Of a DNA stretch of 64,000 nt, positions 36,626-45,325 are shown in pieces. Position 1 is the first letter of the stretch, and each line of letters starts with the position of its first letter. The position numbers were made by a program, and so were the translations under genes. Origin of the DNA: Stenotrophomonas pavanii (GTDB taxonomy: Bacteria > Pseudomonadota > Gammaproteobacteria > Xanthomonadales > Xanthomonadaceae); assembly GCF_900101175.1 (NCBI RefSeq), contig NZ_FNFQ01000015.1:1-64000 (forward strand), read 5' to 3'. A model generated the notes under the pieces. It was not told where the DNA came from. It ran no database searches and saw nothing but the letters and a program-made list of their open reading frames with translations.

Positions 36626-37800
36626 GTAGTGCCGGCCGCTGGCCGGCAACCTGCCGGCCCGTGATTCCCTCGGATGCCCGCCAGCGGCCGGCACTACCGT
36701 GGCGGTGCCCGCGGCGTGTTGTTTTGCCGCAGTGGATCACGCCGCTGTGGCGTGCCGGCCCATCACGCCTACGCGCTCGACGCCTGGGGGCCTTTCCGGT
36801 AGTGCCGGCCGCTGGCCGGCAACCCCCCGCCGCCCCGTGATTTCCTCGGATGCCGGCCAGCGGCCGGCACTACCCTTGCGGTGCACGCGGCGTGTTGTTT
36901 TGCCGCAGTGGATCACAGTGGTGGCATGCCAGCCCCACCACTCCCACGCGCTCCGCGCCCGGGGGGCCTTCCGGTAGTGCCGGCCGCTGGCCGGCAAACT
37001 GCCGCCGCGTGATTCCCTCGGATGCCGGCCAGCGGCCGGCACTACCGTGGCGGTCCACGCGGAGCGTCGTTTCGCCGCAGTGGATCACGCGGTGGTGGCG
37101 TGCCAGCCCCACCACGCCCACACGCTGCACGCCTGAGGGTTTTCCGGTAGTGCCGGCCGCTGGCCGGCAACCTGCCGCCCCGTGATTCCCTCGGATGCCG
37201 GCCAGCGGCCGGCACGACCTTGGCGGTGCACGCGGAGTATCGTTTTACCGCAGTGGATCACGCCGCTGTGGCGTACCGGTCCATCACCCCCACGCGCTCC
37301 ACGCCTGAGGCCTTTCCGGTAGTGCCGGCCGCTGGCCGGCAACCTGCCGCCGCGTGATTCCCTCGGATGCCGGCCAGCGGCCGGCACGACCGTGGCGGTG
37401 CACGCGGCGTGTTGTTTTGCCGCAGTGGATCACGCCGCTGTGGCGTACCGGCCCATCACCCCCACGCGCTGCACGCCTGGGGGCCTTCCGGTAGTGCCGG
37501 CCGCTGGCCGGCAACCTGCCGCCGCGTGATTCCCTCGAATGCCGGCCAGCGGCCGGCACTACCCTGGCGGTGCCCGCGGCGTGTTGTTTTGCCTCAGTGG
37601 ATCACGCCGCCGTGGCGTGCCGACCCATCACACCCACACGCTGTACGCCTGAGGGCTTTCGGTAGTGCCGGCCGCTGGCCGGCAACCTGCCGCCGCGTGA
37701 TTCCCCCGGATGCCGGCCAGCGGCCGGCACTACCGTGGCGGTGCGCGCAGCGTGTTGTTTTGCCGCAGTGGATCACGCCGCTGTGGCGTGCCGGCGCGCT
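36626..37800. repeat. tandem array of seven ~172-bp units with head-to-head SMAG pairs
   Basis: Direct repeats start at 36626, 36799, 36974, 37147, 37319, 37491 and 37662, with spacings of 171-175 bases. Each unit has a forward SMAG (GTAG plus palindrome), ~30 bases containing cgtgattccctcgg, an inverted SMAG, then ~100 bases with a conserved gttttgccgcagtggatcac-like block (variants in some units). The seventh unit loses its tail before the next gene. Spacing is not a multiple of three, and open frames through it are not conserved as proteins. Confidence 0.95.
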
Positions 37801-37837
37801 ATCGTGCGCCCATACGGCCTTGCGGATGGGGGAAGGC

Positions 37838-39283
37838 ATGCCGGTAGTGCTGGCGCTGCTGTATGTGCTGTGCCATGGGCTGGTGCTGGCCCTGTGGCCC
37901 GGTCCCGCCGGGGCGGGTTCCTTCGTTTTCCTGACCGGCGCCCCGCTGCTGGCTGCGATCGCCTGCCTGTGGCGGGCCCGCCGCGACCGCGCGGCACTGG
38001 GGTGGCGCGCCACGGCGCTGGCCCTGCTGCTGTGGGCCGGCGGCATGGCGTTCAACATGATTGACGCCCTGGGCGCCGGGCGTGCCGATTTCACCCCGCG
38101 CGCAAGCCTGTTCCTTTATGTGCTTTACGGTGTGCCCCTGGTGTTCATCCTGGCCCGGGCGCGCCGGGAACGGGTCAGCATCAGCCTGATCGATGCGGCG
38201 ATGGCGGCGCTGCTGGGCGTGCTGTTCTTCGTGCACGCGCAGTCGTTTGCCGCCCGCGTTGACATCGACGACCACGCGCTGGCCAACATGCAACGCATGT
38301 TCGATATCCAGAACCTGTGCATCGCTGTGTTCGCGGTGGTGCGCTGGCTGGCCGGCGACGTTCCCGAGCGGCGCACCTTTTTCCGCGCGCTGGCGATGTA
38401 TGCGGTGACCTACCTGTTGGTGGCGTACTACATCAACCACTACACCTCCGGCGATGCGTTCGGTGCCTATGCCGACCTGCTGATCGATCTGCCGTTCCTG
38501 CTGCTGGCGCTGCTCGCACTCAGCCAGGCACCGGCGCGGGTCCTGGCGCCGCATCCGCGGATGGCGCGCACGGTGCAGGCGGCCGGCCCGATGATCCTGC
38601 CGCTGCTGCTGCTGGTGGTAGGCACGCTGGTGGTCGACCACGCCCGGCCTCTGGCCGTGAGCGGGTTCGTGGTGGCGACGCTGGGGTTCGGCCTGCGCAG
38701 CATCCTGCTGCAGGTGGACCTGATGGAACGGCAGGCCTCGCTGGACCAGTTGGCGCGCCAGGATGGCCTGACCGGCGTGGCCAACCGGCGCGAGTTCGAC
38801 GCGCTGCTGCTGGCCGAGTGGAACCGCGCACGGCGCAGTGGCACCGAGCTGGGCCTGCTGCTGTTGGATATCGATCATTTCAAGGCCTTCAACGACCGCC
38901 ACGGCCATCCCGCCGGCGACCGCTGCCTGCAGGCCGTGGCAGCGGTCCTGAAGGCGAGCGCCGGCCGCGCCGGTGACCGTGTTGCGCGCTACGGCGGCGA
39001 GGAATTCGCGGTGATCGTGCCCGGAACCGCGCTGTCGGGCGTGCTGGCACTGGCCGAGCGCCTGCGCGAGGCGGTGGCGGCGCTGCCGCTGCCGGAAGGG
39101 GCGGTCAGCATCAGCATCGGCGTGGGCTATTTGCATCCGCCAGCGATGGCCAGCGCCGATCAGCTGCTGGCCGACGCCGATGCCGGCCTGTATGCCGCCA
39201 AGCGTGCCGGCCGCAACCAGGTGGTCCTGCATGCGCACGTGCTGGATGACGAGGGCAACGCGCACGGAACCATGGACTGTTGA
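37838..39283 (+). CDS. membrane diguanylate cyclase (GGDEF)
   Basis: A 481-residue inner-membrane enzyme that makes c-di-GMP. About eight hydrophobic helices fill residues 1-290 (start MPVVLALLYVLCHG; then AGSFVFLTGAPLLAAIACLW and so on), a sensory region of unknown type. The GGDEF domain lies at about 310-470, with DGLTGVANRREFD, LLDIDHFKAFNDRHGHPAGD and the active GGEEF at about 386. An RAGD inhibitory I-site is five residues upstream, so product feedback is expected. ATG 37838 has ggggaagg upstream. The gene begins 38 bases after the SMAG array. Confidence 0.94.
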   Translation: MPVVLALLYVLCHGLVLALWPGPAGAGSFVFLTGAPLLAAIACLWRARRDRAALGWRATALALLLWAGGMAFNMIDALGAGRADFTPRASLFLYVLYGVPLVFILARARRERVSISLIDAAMAALLGVLFFVHAQSFAARVDIDDHALANMQRMFDIQNLCIAVFAVVRWLAGDVPERRTFFRALAMYAVTYLLVAYYINHYTSGDAFGAYADLLIDLPFLLLALLALSQAPARVLAPHPRMARTVQAAGPMILPLLLLVVGTLVVDHARPLAVSGFVVATLGFGLRSILLQVDLMERQASLDQLARQDGLTGVANRREFDALLLAEWNRARRSGTELGLLLLDIDHFKAFNDRHGHPAGDRCLQAVAAVLKASAGRAGDRVARYGGEEFAVIVPGTALSGVLALAERLREAVAALPLPEGAVSISIGVGYLHPPAMASADQLLADADAGLYAAKRAGRNQVVLHAHVLDDEGNAHGTMDC

Positions 39284-39499
39284 GCGGACCAGCCCGTCAC
39301 GCGCTGCTGCCCGTCGCCGCCAAACCGCCTCATCCTGTTCGGCCAGGCCAATCCGGCTCGCCGCTGGTCGTACAGAACCAGCCTGTTTGGGGTTCCGGCC
39401 ATCCAAGGACATCGCGCTGTACAGTCAGGCCGGGGCTGCGATCGTGCGCATAGCGCTGTACCGCGCGCTGGGTAGCGGCCGCCACTACCCGGCGGTTCG

Positions 39500-39522
39500 G
39501 TAGTTGCCAACCTTGGTTGGCA
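39500..39522 (+). repeat. GTAG-type REP, ttgccaacc variant
   Basis: gtag-ttgccaacc-ttg-gttggca. This stem variant recurs at 40167-40297 and 52590, flanking the DUF3916 gene and others. The gap 39284-39560 has no gene that I can support. Confidence 0.6.
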
Positions 39523-39560
39523 GCGCTTCCCGGAAGCGCCGACCGAGCTTGCGTCCTCGT

Positions 39561-40133
39561 TCACCAACGCCTGTCGGCGACCTCGCCGTAAAACCAGTAT
39601 TCCTGTTCCAGACCGTCATCGTGGTCGGTGGGAGGAATGCTGACCTGCACACCTCGCTCCTCAACGCCTCGAGGTAGGACGAGCTGCCATTCGGCGGAAA
39701 GGCTGCGCGAGGTGATGGCGGTGACCTGGCCATCCGCTGTCGAGGCGACGTGGCCCTGGAAGTACGCTTCGTCCAGGTAAAGGCAAATCTCGCTGGAGAA
39801 CATCCCCGGCTGGGCGATGCAGCAGGTTACCCGCACAGTAGCCTGTGAAGCGGGCCGCGACTGGATTAGATTTGCGCAGGCGCTGATGAGCGATTGGGCG
39901 CAGGCACGCTGGATTCTCAGGGTGGTGGCCGGGCCTTCGATCAGACCTGCTCGGGTCGGAACCTTGTAGTTCCAGTAGCGAGCTTGACTGCCCAGCTCCT
40001 CCGACGAGGGAAACGCACCGCTGAAGCAGTCAGCCCAATGCTGCAGGTCGCGTAGTCGGCGTGGGGCATCGCGCAGCTTCTTCTCGCCGCGCGTACCCGG
40101 CCGGGTGATGGCATCTCTGTTTCTCATTCCCAT
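39561..40133 (-). CDS. DUF3916 domain protein
   Basis: A 190-residue cytosolic protein resembling the DUF3916 family: EKKLRDAPRRLRDLQHWAD, YWNYKVPTRAGLIEG, CAQSLISACANLIQSRP and FSSEICLYLDEAYFQGH. The function of the family is unknown. GC content is slightly below its neighbours and the gene is bracketed by REP palindromes on both sides (39500 and 40167), which suggests accessory DNA. The start ATG at 40133 has a near neighbour at 40127. Confidence 0.75.
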   Translation of the reverse strand: MGMRNRDAITRPGTRGEKKLRDAPRRLRDLQHWADCFSGAFPSSEELGSQARYWNYKVPTRAGLIEGPATTLRIQRACAQSLISACANLIQSRPASQATVRVTCCIAQPGMFSSEICLYLDEAYFQGHVASTADGQVTAITSRSLSAEWQLVLPRGVEERGVQVSIPPTDHDDGLEQEYWFYGEVADRRW

Positions 40134-40166
40134 AGTGTGCCAGCCACATACGCGGCGGGTTGGAAA

Positions 40167-40297
40167 GCGCCAACCAAGGTTGGCGCCTACCGGAGCAGGC
40201 TTCAGTAGCGCCGGGCCATGTCCGACGGTGCATCAGTAATTGCCACCCTTGGTTGGCAGTCGTTTGTGCAAGCGCCGCACAAGGTTGGCGTCCACCC
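40167..40297. repeat. cluster of GTAG-type REPs with accaaggttgg stems
   Basis: Elements at 40167-40190 (gcgccaacc-aag-gttggcgcctac), 40236-40258 (gtaattgccacccttggttggca) and about 40272-40297. They occupy the 240-bp gap between the 112-aa unknown gene and DUF3916 gene, where no gene is visible. Confidence 0.65.
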
Positions 40298-40374
40298 AAG
40301 CATGGTCATCGGCACCGGGTCGATCACGACACGGGCACGTTAGCGCCGCGCCGTGCCCGGCGGGGTAGGGTGCC

Positions 40375-40713
40375 TCAACGCACGTCGCGCAGTTCCCAGT
40401 GGCTGCCGGCCAGCAGGCGCAGGCGCTGCTTGAACACATCGCTGTCGATGCGGGTGGTGGCCACCAGGTTGATGCGCAGGTCCTTCTGCTCACCGGTCAC
40501 GGTGGCCTCGGGATCGGTTGCGCCCCACTGCGGCTCCACTGCATCCGGGTCGGGCTGCTTGGCCTTCCAGCGTTCGAACAACGTGCCGCTGCGCAGGGCA
40601 TCCTGCAGCTCCTCGGCGAAGCCGGCGGCGCCCTGCGAATGGAAGGACAGGTCAGGGTCGTTGCCGCGTGCCTTGGACGGGTCGGGCAGGCTGATGTGGT
40701 ACTGCGCAGGCAT
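40375..40713 (-). CDS. hypothetical protein, 112 aa
   Basis: No family recognised. A strong aaggag before ATG 40713 fixes the start at MPAQYHISLPDPSKARG. The protein is soluble, charged, has no signal and no cysteine, and ends LAGSHWELRDVR. It lies on the same strand as and just downstream of degV. Confidence 0.75.
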   Translation of the reverse strand: MPAQYHISLPDPSKARGNDPDLSFHSQGAAGFAEELQDALRSGTLFERWKAKQPDPDAVEPQWGATDPEATVTGEQKDLRINLVATTRIDSDVFKQRLRLLAGSHWELRDVR

Positions 40714-40790
40714 GGTGTTCTCCTTGAAGTGCGGCAAGGCTGGCACAACCGCGGTGGAATCGATGTGCAGAGTTCCGTGGGGGTTGGCCT

Positions 40791-41732
40791 TCATTCAAAC
40801 CGATGCGGTCCATCGGCAAAGCCCACGGTGACCGCGCCCTTGCCGACGTTGACCATGCCGGTCAGGCTCATCACCGTTTCGTACACGGTTACGCCGTGGC
40901 CGGCGCAGACGTCCTTCATCTGGGCGTAGCCGGGCAGGGCGCGCAGTTCGTCCAGTTCACCGCCGTAGCTGATGCACACCGTCGGCGTCATCAGCCCGGC
41001 GCGCACGCGCTGGCCGACCACCGCAAACAGCTTCTGCACGGCGTTGTCAAAACCCTTGATCTTGGCCACCGGCCCGGTCTCGCCGCGGTAACCGTGCAGC
41101 ACCGGCTTGATGTCCAGCGCACTGCCCAGCGCCGCGCTGAGCAGGCCGACACTGCGGTCACCCTTGTGCCGCGCACGTGCGCGCATGTAGTACAGGTCGC
41201 GGGTGACCATGTAGCCGTGCACGTTGCCGGCCAGTTCTTCCAGGCGTTCGCGGATCTGCTGCACGCTGGCGCCACTGGCGCGCAGGCATACCGCTTCCAC
41301 CGCAGTCACCGCCTGCGCGGCGAACAGGTTCTGGGTGTCGAGCACGCGCAGCGCGAACGGCGAGTTGTGGCCGGCCGCCTGCCGCACCGGCTTGTAGTCG
41401 TTGAGGATGGCGAAGCTGGCCTGCAGCGCGTTGTCGTGGATCGGGCTGCGGGTCTTGGTGATGGTCATGCAGAACACGTGGTCGTAGTCGATCACCAGTT
41501 GCTGCAGGAACAGGTCGCGGATCTGGTTGACGCTGAAGGGAATGGTCTCCGCCTCGGCGCCGTGCTCGGCCACGTGCGCGTGCAGGAAGCTCAGGGTGGC
41601 CTGCTCATCGCGATGATCGGCCAGCACGGCTTCGCCGATCCGCACGGTGATCGGCAGCAGCACGATGTTGTGCTCGGCAATGAAGTCCTGCGGCAGGTCG
41701 CAGGCCGAGTCGACGACGATTCCGATGCGCAT
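40791..41732 (-). CDS. DegV family fatty-acid-binding protein
   Basis: A 313-residue DegV-fold protein, related to FakB, which binds a fatty acid for phosphorylation by FakA. Seen: IGIVVDSACDLPQDFI at the N-terminus, then VFCMTITKTRSPIHDNA and LRVLDTQNLFAAQAV, and the C-terminal VYETVMSLTGMVNVGKGAVTVGF. No fakA is nearby, and gammaproteobacteria mostly lack FakA, so ligand and role are uncertain. Confidence 0.88.
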   Translation of the reverse strand: MRIGIVVDSACDLPQDFIAEHNIVLLPITVRIGEAVLADHRDEQATLSFLHAHVAEHGAEAETIPFSVNQIRDLFLQQLVIDYDHVFCMTITKTRSPIHDNALQASFAILNDYKPVRQAAGHNSPFALRVLDTQNLFAAQAVTAVEAVCLRASGASVQQIRERLEELAGNVHGYMVTRDLYYMRARARHKGDRSVGLLSAALGSALDIKPVLHGYRGETGPVAKIKGFDNAVQKLFAVVGQRVRAGLMTPTVCISYGGELDELRALPGYAQMKDVCAGHGVTVYETVMSLTGMVNVGKGAVTVGFADGPHRFE

Positions 41733-41827
41733 CCGCGGCTCCCCCTCCAGGGCGGTTGTAGGTTCGGAAACGTGAAATCTATCTCAAAATCTGGCGTGGC
41801 GCGCGCGGCAAATGCGCCACGCCCTGT

Positions 41828-42460
41828 TCAGCGACTGCGCTGCACCGCCACCGGAAGCTCGGCCAGGCGCTGCCATTCGGGCTGCCGCAGCAGGTCCGGG
41901 TCGGCCAGCACCGCCGCCATCAGCGGGTGGGCATCGTTGCCCCAGAACAACTCGCTATCGATGGCCAGGGTGGGGACGCCGAACACGCCGGTGGCAATGG
42001 CGGCCTCGGTGTTGCGGCGCAGCTGCTCCTTGACCGCCGGCGCGGCGATGGCACTGGCGACATCCTCGATCCCCAGCCGCGCAGCCGGTTCGCGCAGGGC
42101 CTCGGCACTGTCGCCCGCGTGCCCCTCGCGCCAGATCCAGTCGAACAGTACGTCCACCGCTTGCGTGCCGGCGCCAGCAGCCAGGCACAGCCGCAGGGCG
42201 GACAGCGGGTTGAACGGATGGCCCGGCGGGAAGTGCAGCGGCGTGCCCTCGGCCTGCGCGGTCCACAGCAGCTGGCGGTACATGAAGCGGCGCTTGGCCG
42301 GAATCTCGGCCGGCCCGAGATTGCCCAGGTGGTGCAGCACGGCGCCAAAGGCGATCGGCACCGGCTGGATCCGCGGGAACTGGGGCAGCTGCTTCAGCTT
42401 TTGCCAATGCAGGTAGGAGTACGGCGAAACGAAGTCGAAATACCAGCGCAGGGTGGCCAT
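41828..42460 (-). CDS. 2-hydroxychromene-2-carboxylate isomerase (DsbA-like GST kappa)
   Basis: A 210-residue thioredoxin-fold protein: LRWYFDFVSPYSYLHWQKL (Ser replaces Cys in the active loop), IPAKRRFMYRQLLWTA, then a helical insertion and TGVFGVPTLAIDSELFWGND, the glutathione-binding cis-Pro. Family members isomerise 2-hydroxychromene-2-carboxylate in naphthalene degradation, but no such pathway is here, so a general GSH-dependent role is possible. ATG 42460 has aagga upstream; ATG 42475 is less well placed. Confidence 0.9.
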   Translation of the reverse strand: MATLRWYFDFVSPYSYLHWQKLKQLPQFPRIQPVPIAFGAVLHHLGNLGPAEIPAKRRFMYRQLLWTAQAEGTPLHFPPGHPFNPLSALRLCLAAGAGTQAVDVLFDWIWREGHAGDSAEALREPAARLGIEDVASAIAAPAVKEQLRRNTEAAIATGVFGVPTLAIDSELFWGNDAHPLMAAVLADPDLLRQPEWQRLAELPVAVQRSR

Positions 42461-42480
42461 GGTGGTGTCCTTCAATGCGG

Positions 42481-43764
42481 TCAGGGCTGCGCGTTGCGCT
42501 GCAGGTAGCGGTCACGCAGTTCGGTCTGGCGCGAGCGCATCGGCATCGCCCGGCCGCCCAGCCAGACGTGTTCGGCATAGTGCGCCACGTCCAGCGGGTC
42601 GCCCTCCCACAGCACCAGGTCGGCACGCTTGCCCGGCTCGATGCTGCCGATCTGGTCGGCCACGCCGAACGCCTGCGCCGGCACCCGGGTCAGCCCGGCC
42701 AGGCCGTCGGCCCAGGGCAAGCCGTTGGCCACGGCATTTCCGGCCAGCTGGCGCATCTTGCGTGCGTTGTGCGAAGCATCACCACGCTGCACGAACGACA
42801 CGGCCACGCCGGCCCGTTGCAGGCGTGCCGCGTTTTCCAGCGTGGCGCCGATCTGGTCGAAGCTGGCCGGCAGGTTGGACAGCACGTCGACGAATACCGG
42901 CACCTGCGCGGCTGCCAGCTCCGGTGCCAGCTGCCAGGCTTCGCTGCCACCGGCAATGGCGATCTTCACCTTTTCGCGGGACGCCCAACGCAGCAGCTGG
43001 CGGATGTCCGCGGCGCGGTCCACCTCCACCACGATGCGGCCCTGGCCGGCCAGGTAACGGCCCAGCGTGCGGCGCCCGGCCGGCGTCAGCAGCGCGTGCG
43101 GCGAGTCGGCGGCAACCTGGCCGCGCGCCTCGTCCACCATCTGCTGCAGCAGCATCCACTGCGCAGCGCGCGAGTGTCCGGTCAACTCCACCGCAGCCGA
43201 CCCCAGGCGCAGGAACAGCGCGCGCGGGCCGAGCGGGTCGGCGCCGCCGTCCAGCCGCATCACACCGCCCTGGCCAGCAACGAAGCCGCCACCGGTGGCG
43301 GCCCCCAGCGCAGTGAAGCCGATGCCATCCAGGCGCGCCACCGGGATCAGCACCGAGGCCGGGTTGTAGGCCAGGGTGACATCGAATTCGGGGCGCAACG
43401 GTTGTTCGCCGATCTTCAGCGTGCTGTCGACCGTGCTCGCTTCGCCGGAGACTTCTTCGATGCCGATCTCGGTGATGCCCCCGAACAGCGCCGGCGTCAG
43501 CGGACGCCCATCGGCGTCGACCACGGTTGTGCCGGCCGGGGCGGACAGGCCGCGGCCGACCGCGCGGATGATGCCGCCCTGCACCAGTACGTCCGCGCCC
43601 TGCAGGCTGCCGCGCGCGCTGGCCGTGTGCACGGTCGCGTTGCGCACCAGCAGGTCCTGCGCCTGTGCGGATGCGGAGAGGCAGGCCAGCACCATGACCG
43701 TCGCGCCGAGCCATGCCCGGCGGCCCTTCGCCGCAGACCGCACCAACTGCTTGAGCGCCACCAT
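42481..43764 (-). CDS. amidohydrolase family protein (exported), downstream copy
   Basis: A 427-residue metal-dependent amidohydrolase-superfamily member with a signal peptide (to about 30, SASAQAQ). It begins DLLVRNATVHTASARGSLQGADVLVQGG, but the usual HxH metal motif after the first strand is absent (PALFGGITEIGIEEVSG instead), and metal ligands are hard to find. C-terminal IGSIEPGKRADLVLWEGDPL fits the composite beta-sandwich. Catalysis may be lost or differ. The start (TGATG) overlaps the upstream amidohydrolase stop by one base, so the two are translated together. Confidence 0.85.
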   Translation of the reverse strand: MVALKQLVRSAAKGRRAWLGATVMVLACLSASAQAQDLLVRNATVHTASARGSLQGADVLVQGGIIRAVGRGLSAPAGTTVVDADGRPLTPALFGGITEIGIEEVSGEASTVDSTLKIGEQPLRPEFDVTLAYNPASVLIPVARLDGIGFTALGAATGGGFVAGQGGVMRLDGGADPLGPRALFLRLGSAAVELTGHSRAAQWMLLQQMVDEARGQVAADSPHALLTPAGRRTLGRYLAGQGRIVVEVDRAADIRQLLRWASREKVKIAIAGGSEAWQLAPELAAAQVPVFVDVLSNLPASFDQIGATLENAARLQRAGVAVSFVQRGDASHNARKMRQLAGNAVANGLPWADGLAGLTRVPAQAFGVADQIGSIEPGKRADLVLWEGDPLDVAHYAEHVWLGGRAMPMRSRQTELRDRYLQRNAQP

Positions 43765-45173
43765 CAGTGCACCTCCTGGCCAAGCTGGAAATCGGAACGT
43801 GGCGTGGCCGCAGGTACGCTGCGGTCGTACAGCCGGCGGCCGTCGATGAAGACCTGCTCGGCCAGCGCGTAGGAGCTGAAGGGGTTGCCGTTCCACACCA
43901 CCACGTCGGCCATCTTGCCGGCCTCCAGGGTGCCGGTCTGGCCTTCGATGCCCAGCGCCTTGGCGGCGTTGGCGGTCATCCAGGTGATGGCGTGTTCGGG
44001 GGCGATCTCCGGCATGTGCGCACGGCGCGCGGCCGCGATCACCTTGGCCGCTTCCTGGTTCAGCCGCTGGATGCCTTCGGGTGAATCGGAATGGACGATG
44101 GCGCAGCTGTTCTTCGGCCGGTCGACCAGTGCGATGTTCTCCGGGATGCCATCGAAGGCTTCCATCTTGAAGCCCCACCAGTCGGCCCACAGCGCACCGC
44201 AGACGCCGTCGGCGGCCAGCCGGTCGGCCAGCTTGTAGGCCTCCACGCCGTGGTGGAAGGCCGACACCTTGAAGCCGAATTCCTTGGCCAGGTCGAGCAT
44301 GGTGGCCATCTCGTCGGCGCGGTAGCAGTGGATGTGCACGCGGATGTCGCCTTCGATCGCGCCGGCCAGCGTGTCCAGCTTGAGATCGCGCTTGCCGCCG
44401 GCATCACCGGCGCTGTCGCCCTTGTCGCTGCCGAACCAGCCCTTGCGCTTGGCCGGCTTCGGTTTGTTCTTGGCGATGTAGTCGGCGGCATCGATGAAGG
44501 CGGCACGATAGCCGGCGACGTTGCCCATCCGCGTGGCCGGGGTCACGCCCTTGCCTTCGCCGTAGACCCGCTTGGGGTTCTCGCCACAGGCCATCTTCAG
44601 TCCCCACGGTGCGCCGGGAAACTTCATCGCCTGGTAGGTGATGGCGGGGACGTTCTTCAGGGTCACGCCGCGGCCACCGACCAGGTTGGCCGAGCCCGGC
44701 AGCACCTGCATGCTGGTCACGCCGCCGGCCAGCGCGGTGGCAAAACCCGGGTCCTGCGGCCAGACCGAGTGCTCGGCCCAGACGTTGGCGGTGACCGGCG
44801 CGGTCATCTCGTTGCCGTCGCTGTGCGCGCCGACGCCCGGGCTGGGGTACACGCCCAGGTGCGAGTGCACGTCGATCAGGCCGGGGGTGACCCACTTGCC
44901 CTGCGCATCGATGCGGGTGACGCCGGCGTCGGCCTGCAGCTGGCGGCCCACGGCGGCGATCCGGCCCTCGCGCAGCAGCACGTCGGCGTTGTCCAGGCGC
45001 TGGCCGGTGCCGGTCAGCACGGTGGCGTTCTGGATCAGCACCGGCGCATCGGGATGCGCCTGGTAGGTGCTGGGGTAGGGATCGGCGACGAAGCGCGAGG
45101 CACCTGTCGCGGGTGCGGTTGCCAGTGAGAGCAGCGCCAGCCCCAGGCTGGTGCGCAACAACGGTGATGCCAT
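43764..45173 (-). CDS. amidohydrolase family protein (exported), upstream copy
   Basis: A 469-residue exported amidohydrolase. The signal peptide covers about 1-25. Metal ligands are DVHSHLG (HxH, about 103), IHCYRADE, AFHHGVEA and HSDSPEGIQR (catalytic Asp). C-terminal LGIEGQTGTLEAGKMADVVVWNGNP fits imidazolonepropionase-like enzymes. An unusual lysine-rich insertion (KNKPKPAKRKGWFGSDKGD, about 237-260) is present. Substrate unknown; a peptide or cyclic amide is possible. First gene of a two-gene operon. Confidence 0.9.
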   Translation of the reverse strand: MASPLLRTSLGLALLSLATAPATGASRFVADPYPSTYQAHPDAPVLIQNATVLTGTGQRLDNADVLLREGRIAAVGRQLQADAGVTRIDAQGKWVTPGLIDVHSHLGVYPSPGVGAHSDGNEMTAPVTANVWAEHSVWPQDPGFATALAGGVTSMQVLPGSANLVGGRGVTLKNVPAITYQAMKFPGAPWGLKMACGENPKRVYGEGKGVTPATRMGNVAGYRAAFIDAADYIAKNKPKPAKRKGWFGSDKGDSAGDAGGKRDLKLDTLAGAIEGDIRVHIHCYRADEMATMLDLAKEFGFKVSAFHHGVEAYKLADRLAADGVCGALWADWWGFKMEAFDGIPENIALVDRPKNSCAIVHSDSPEGIQRLNQEAAKVIAAARRAHMPEIAPEHAITWMTANAAKALGIEGQTGTLEAGKMADVVVWNGNPFSSYALAEQVFIDGRRLYDRSVPAATPRSDFQLGQEVH

Positions 45174-45325
45174 GCAGTTCCCCTCGCAGCGTGATCCAGC
45201 CGCCGACGCTAGCCGGGCGATGGCGGGCTTGCCAAGTGACCTTCTTCACAGGCCTGCCGACGGTCGCTCGACGGCACCGGCCGGGTGGCTGAAACTATGC
45301 GGTCCCCCGCCGTACCGGACTGCCC

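Noticed and set aside
36737..37559. Several open frames of 86-101 codons in the SMAG array
   Set aside because: Unit spacings are 171-175 bases, so frames shift between copies; translations are just REP sequence read through and no ribosome site is seen.
36626..37800. CRISPR-like direct repeat array
   Set aside because: Units are ~172 bp and conserved nearly throughout, with no unique 30-40 bp spacers and no cas genes in the window.
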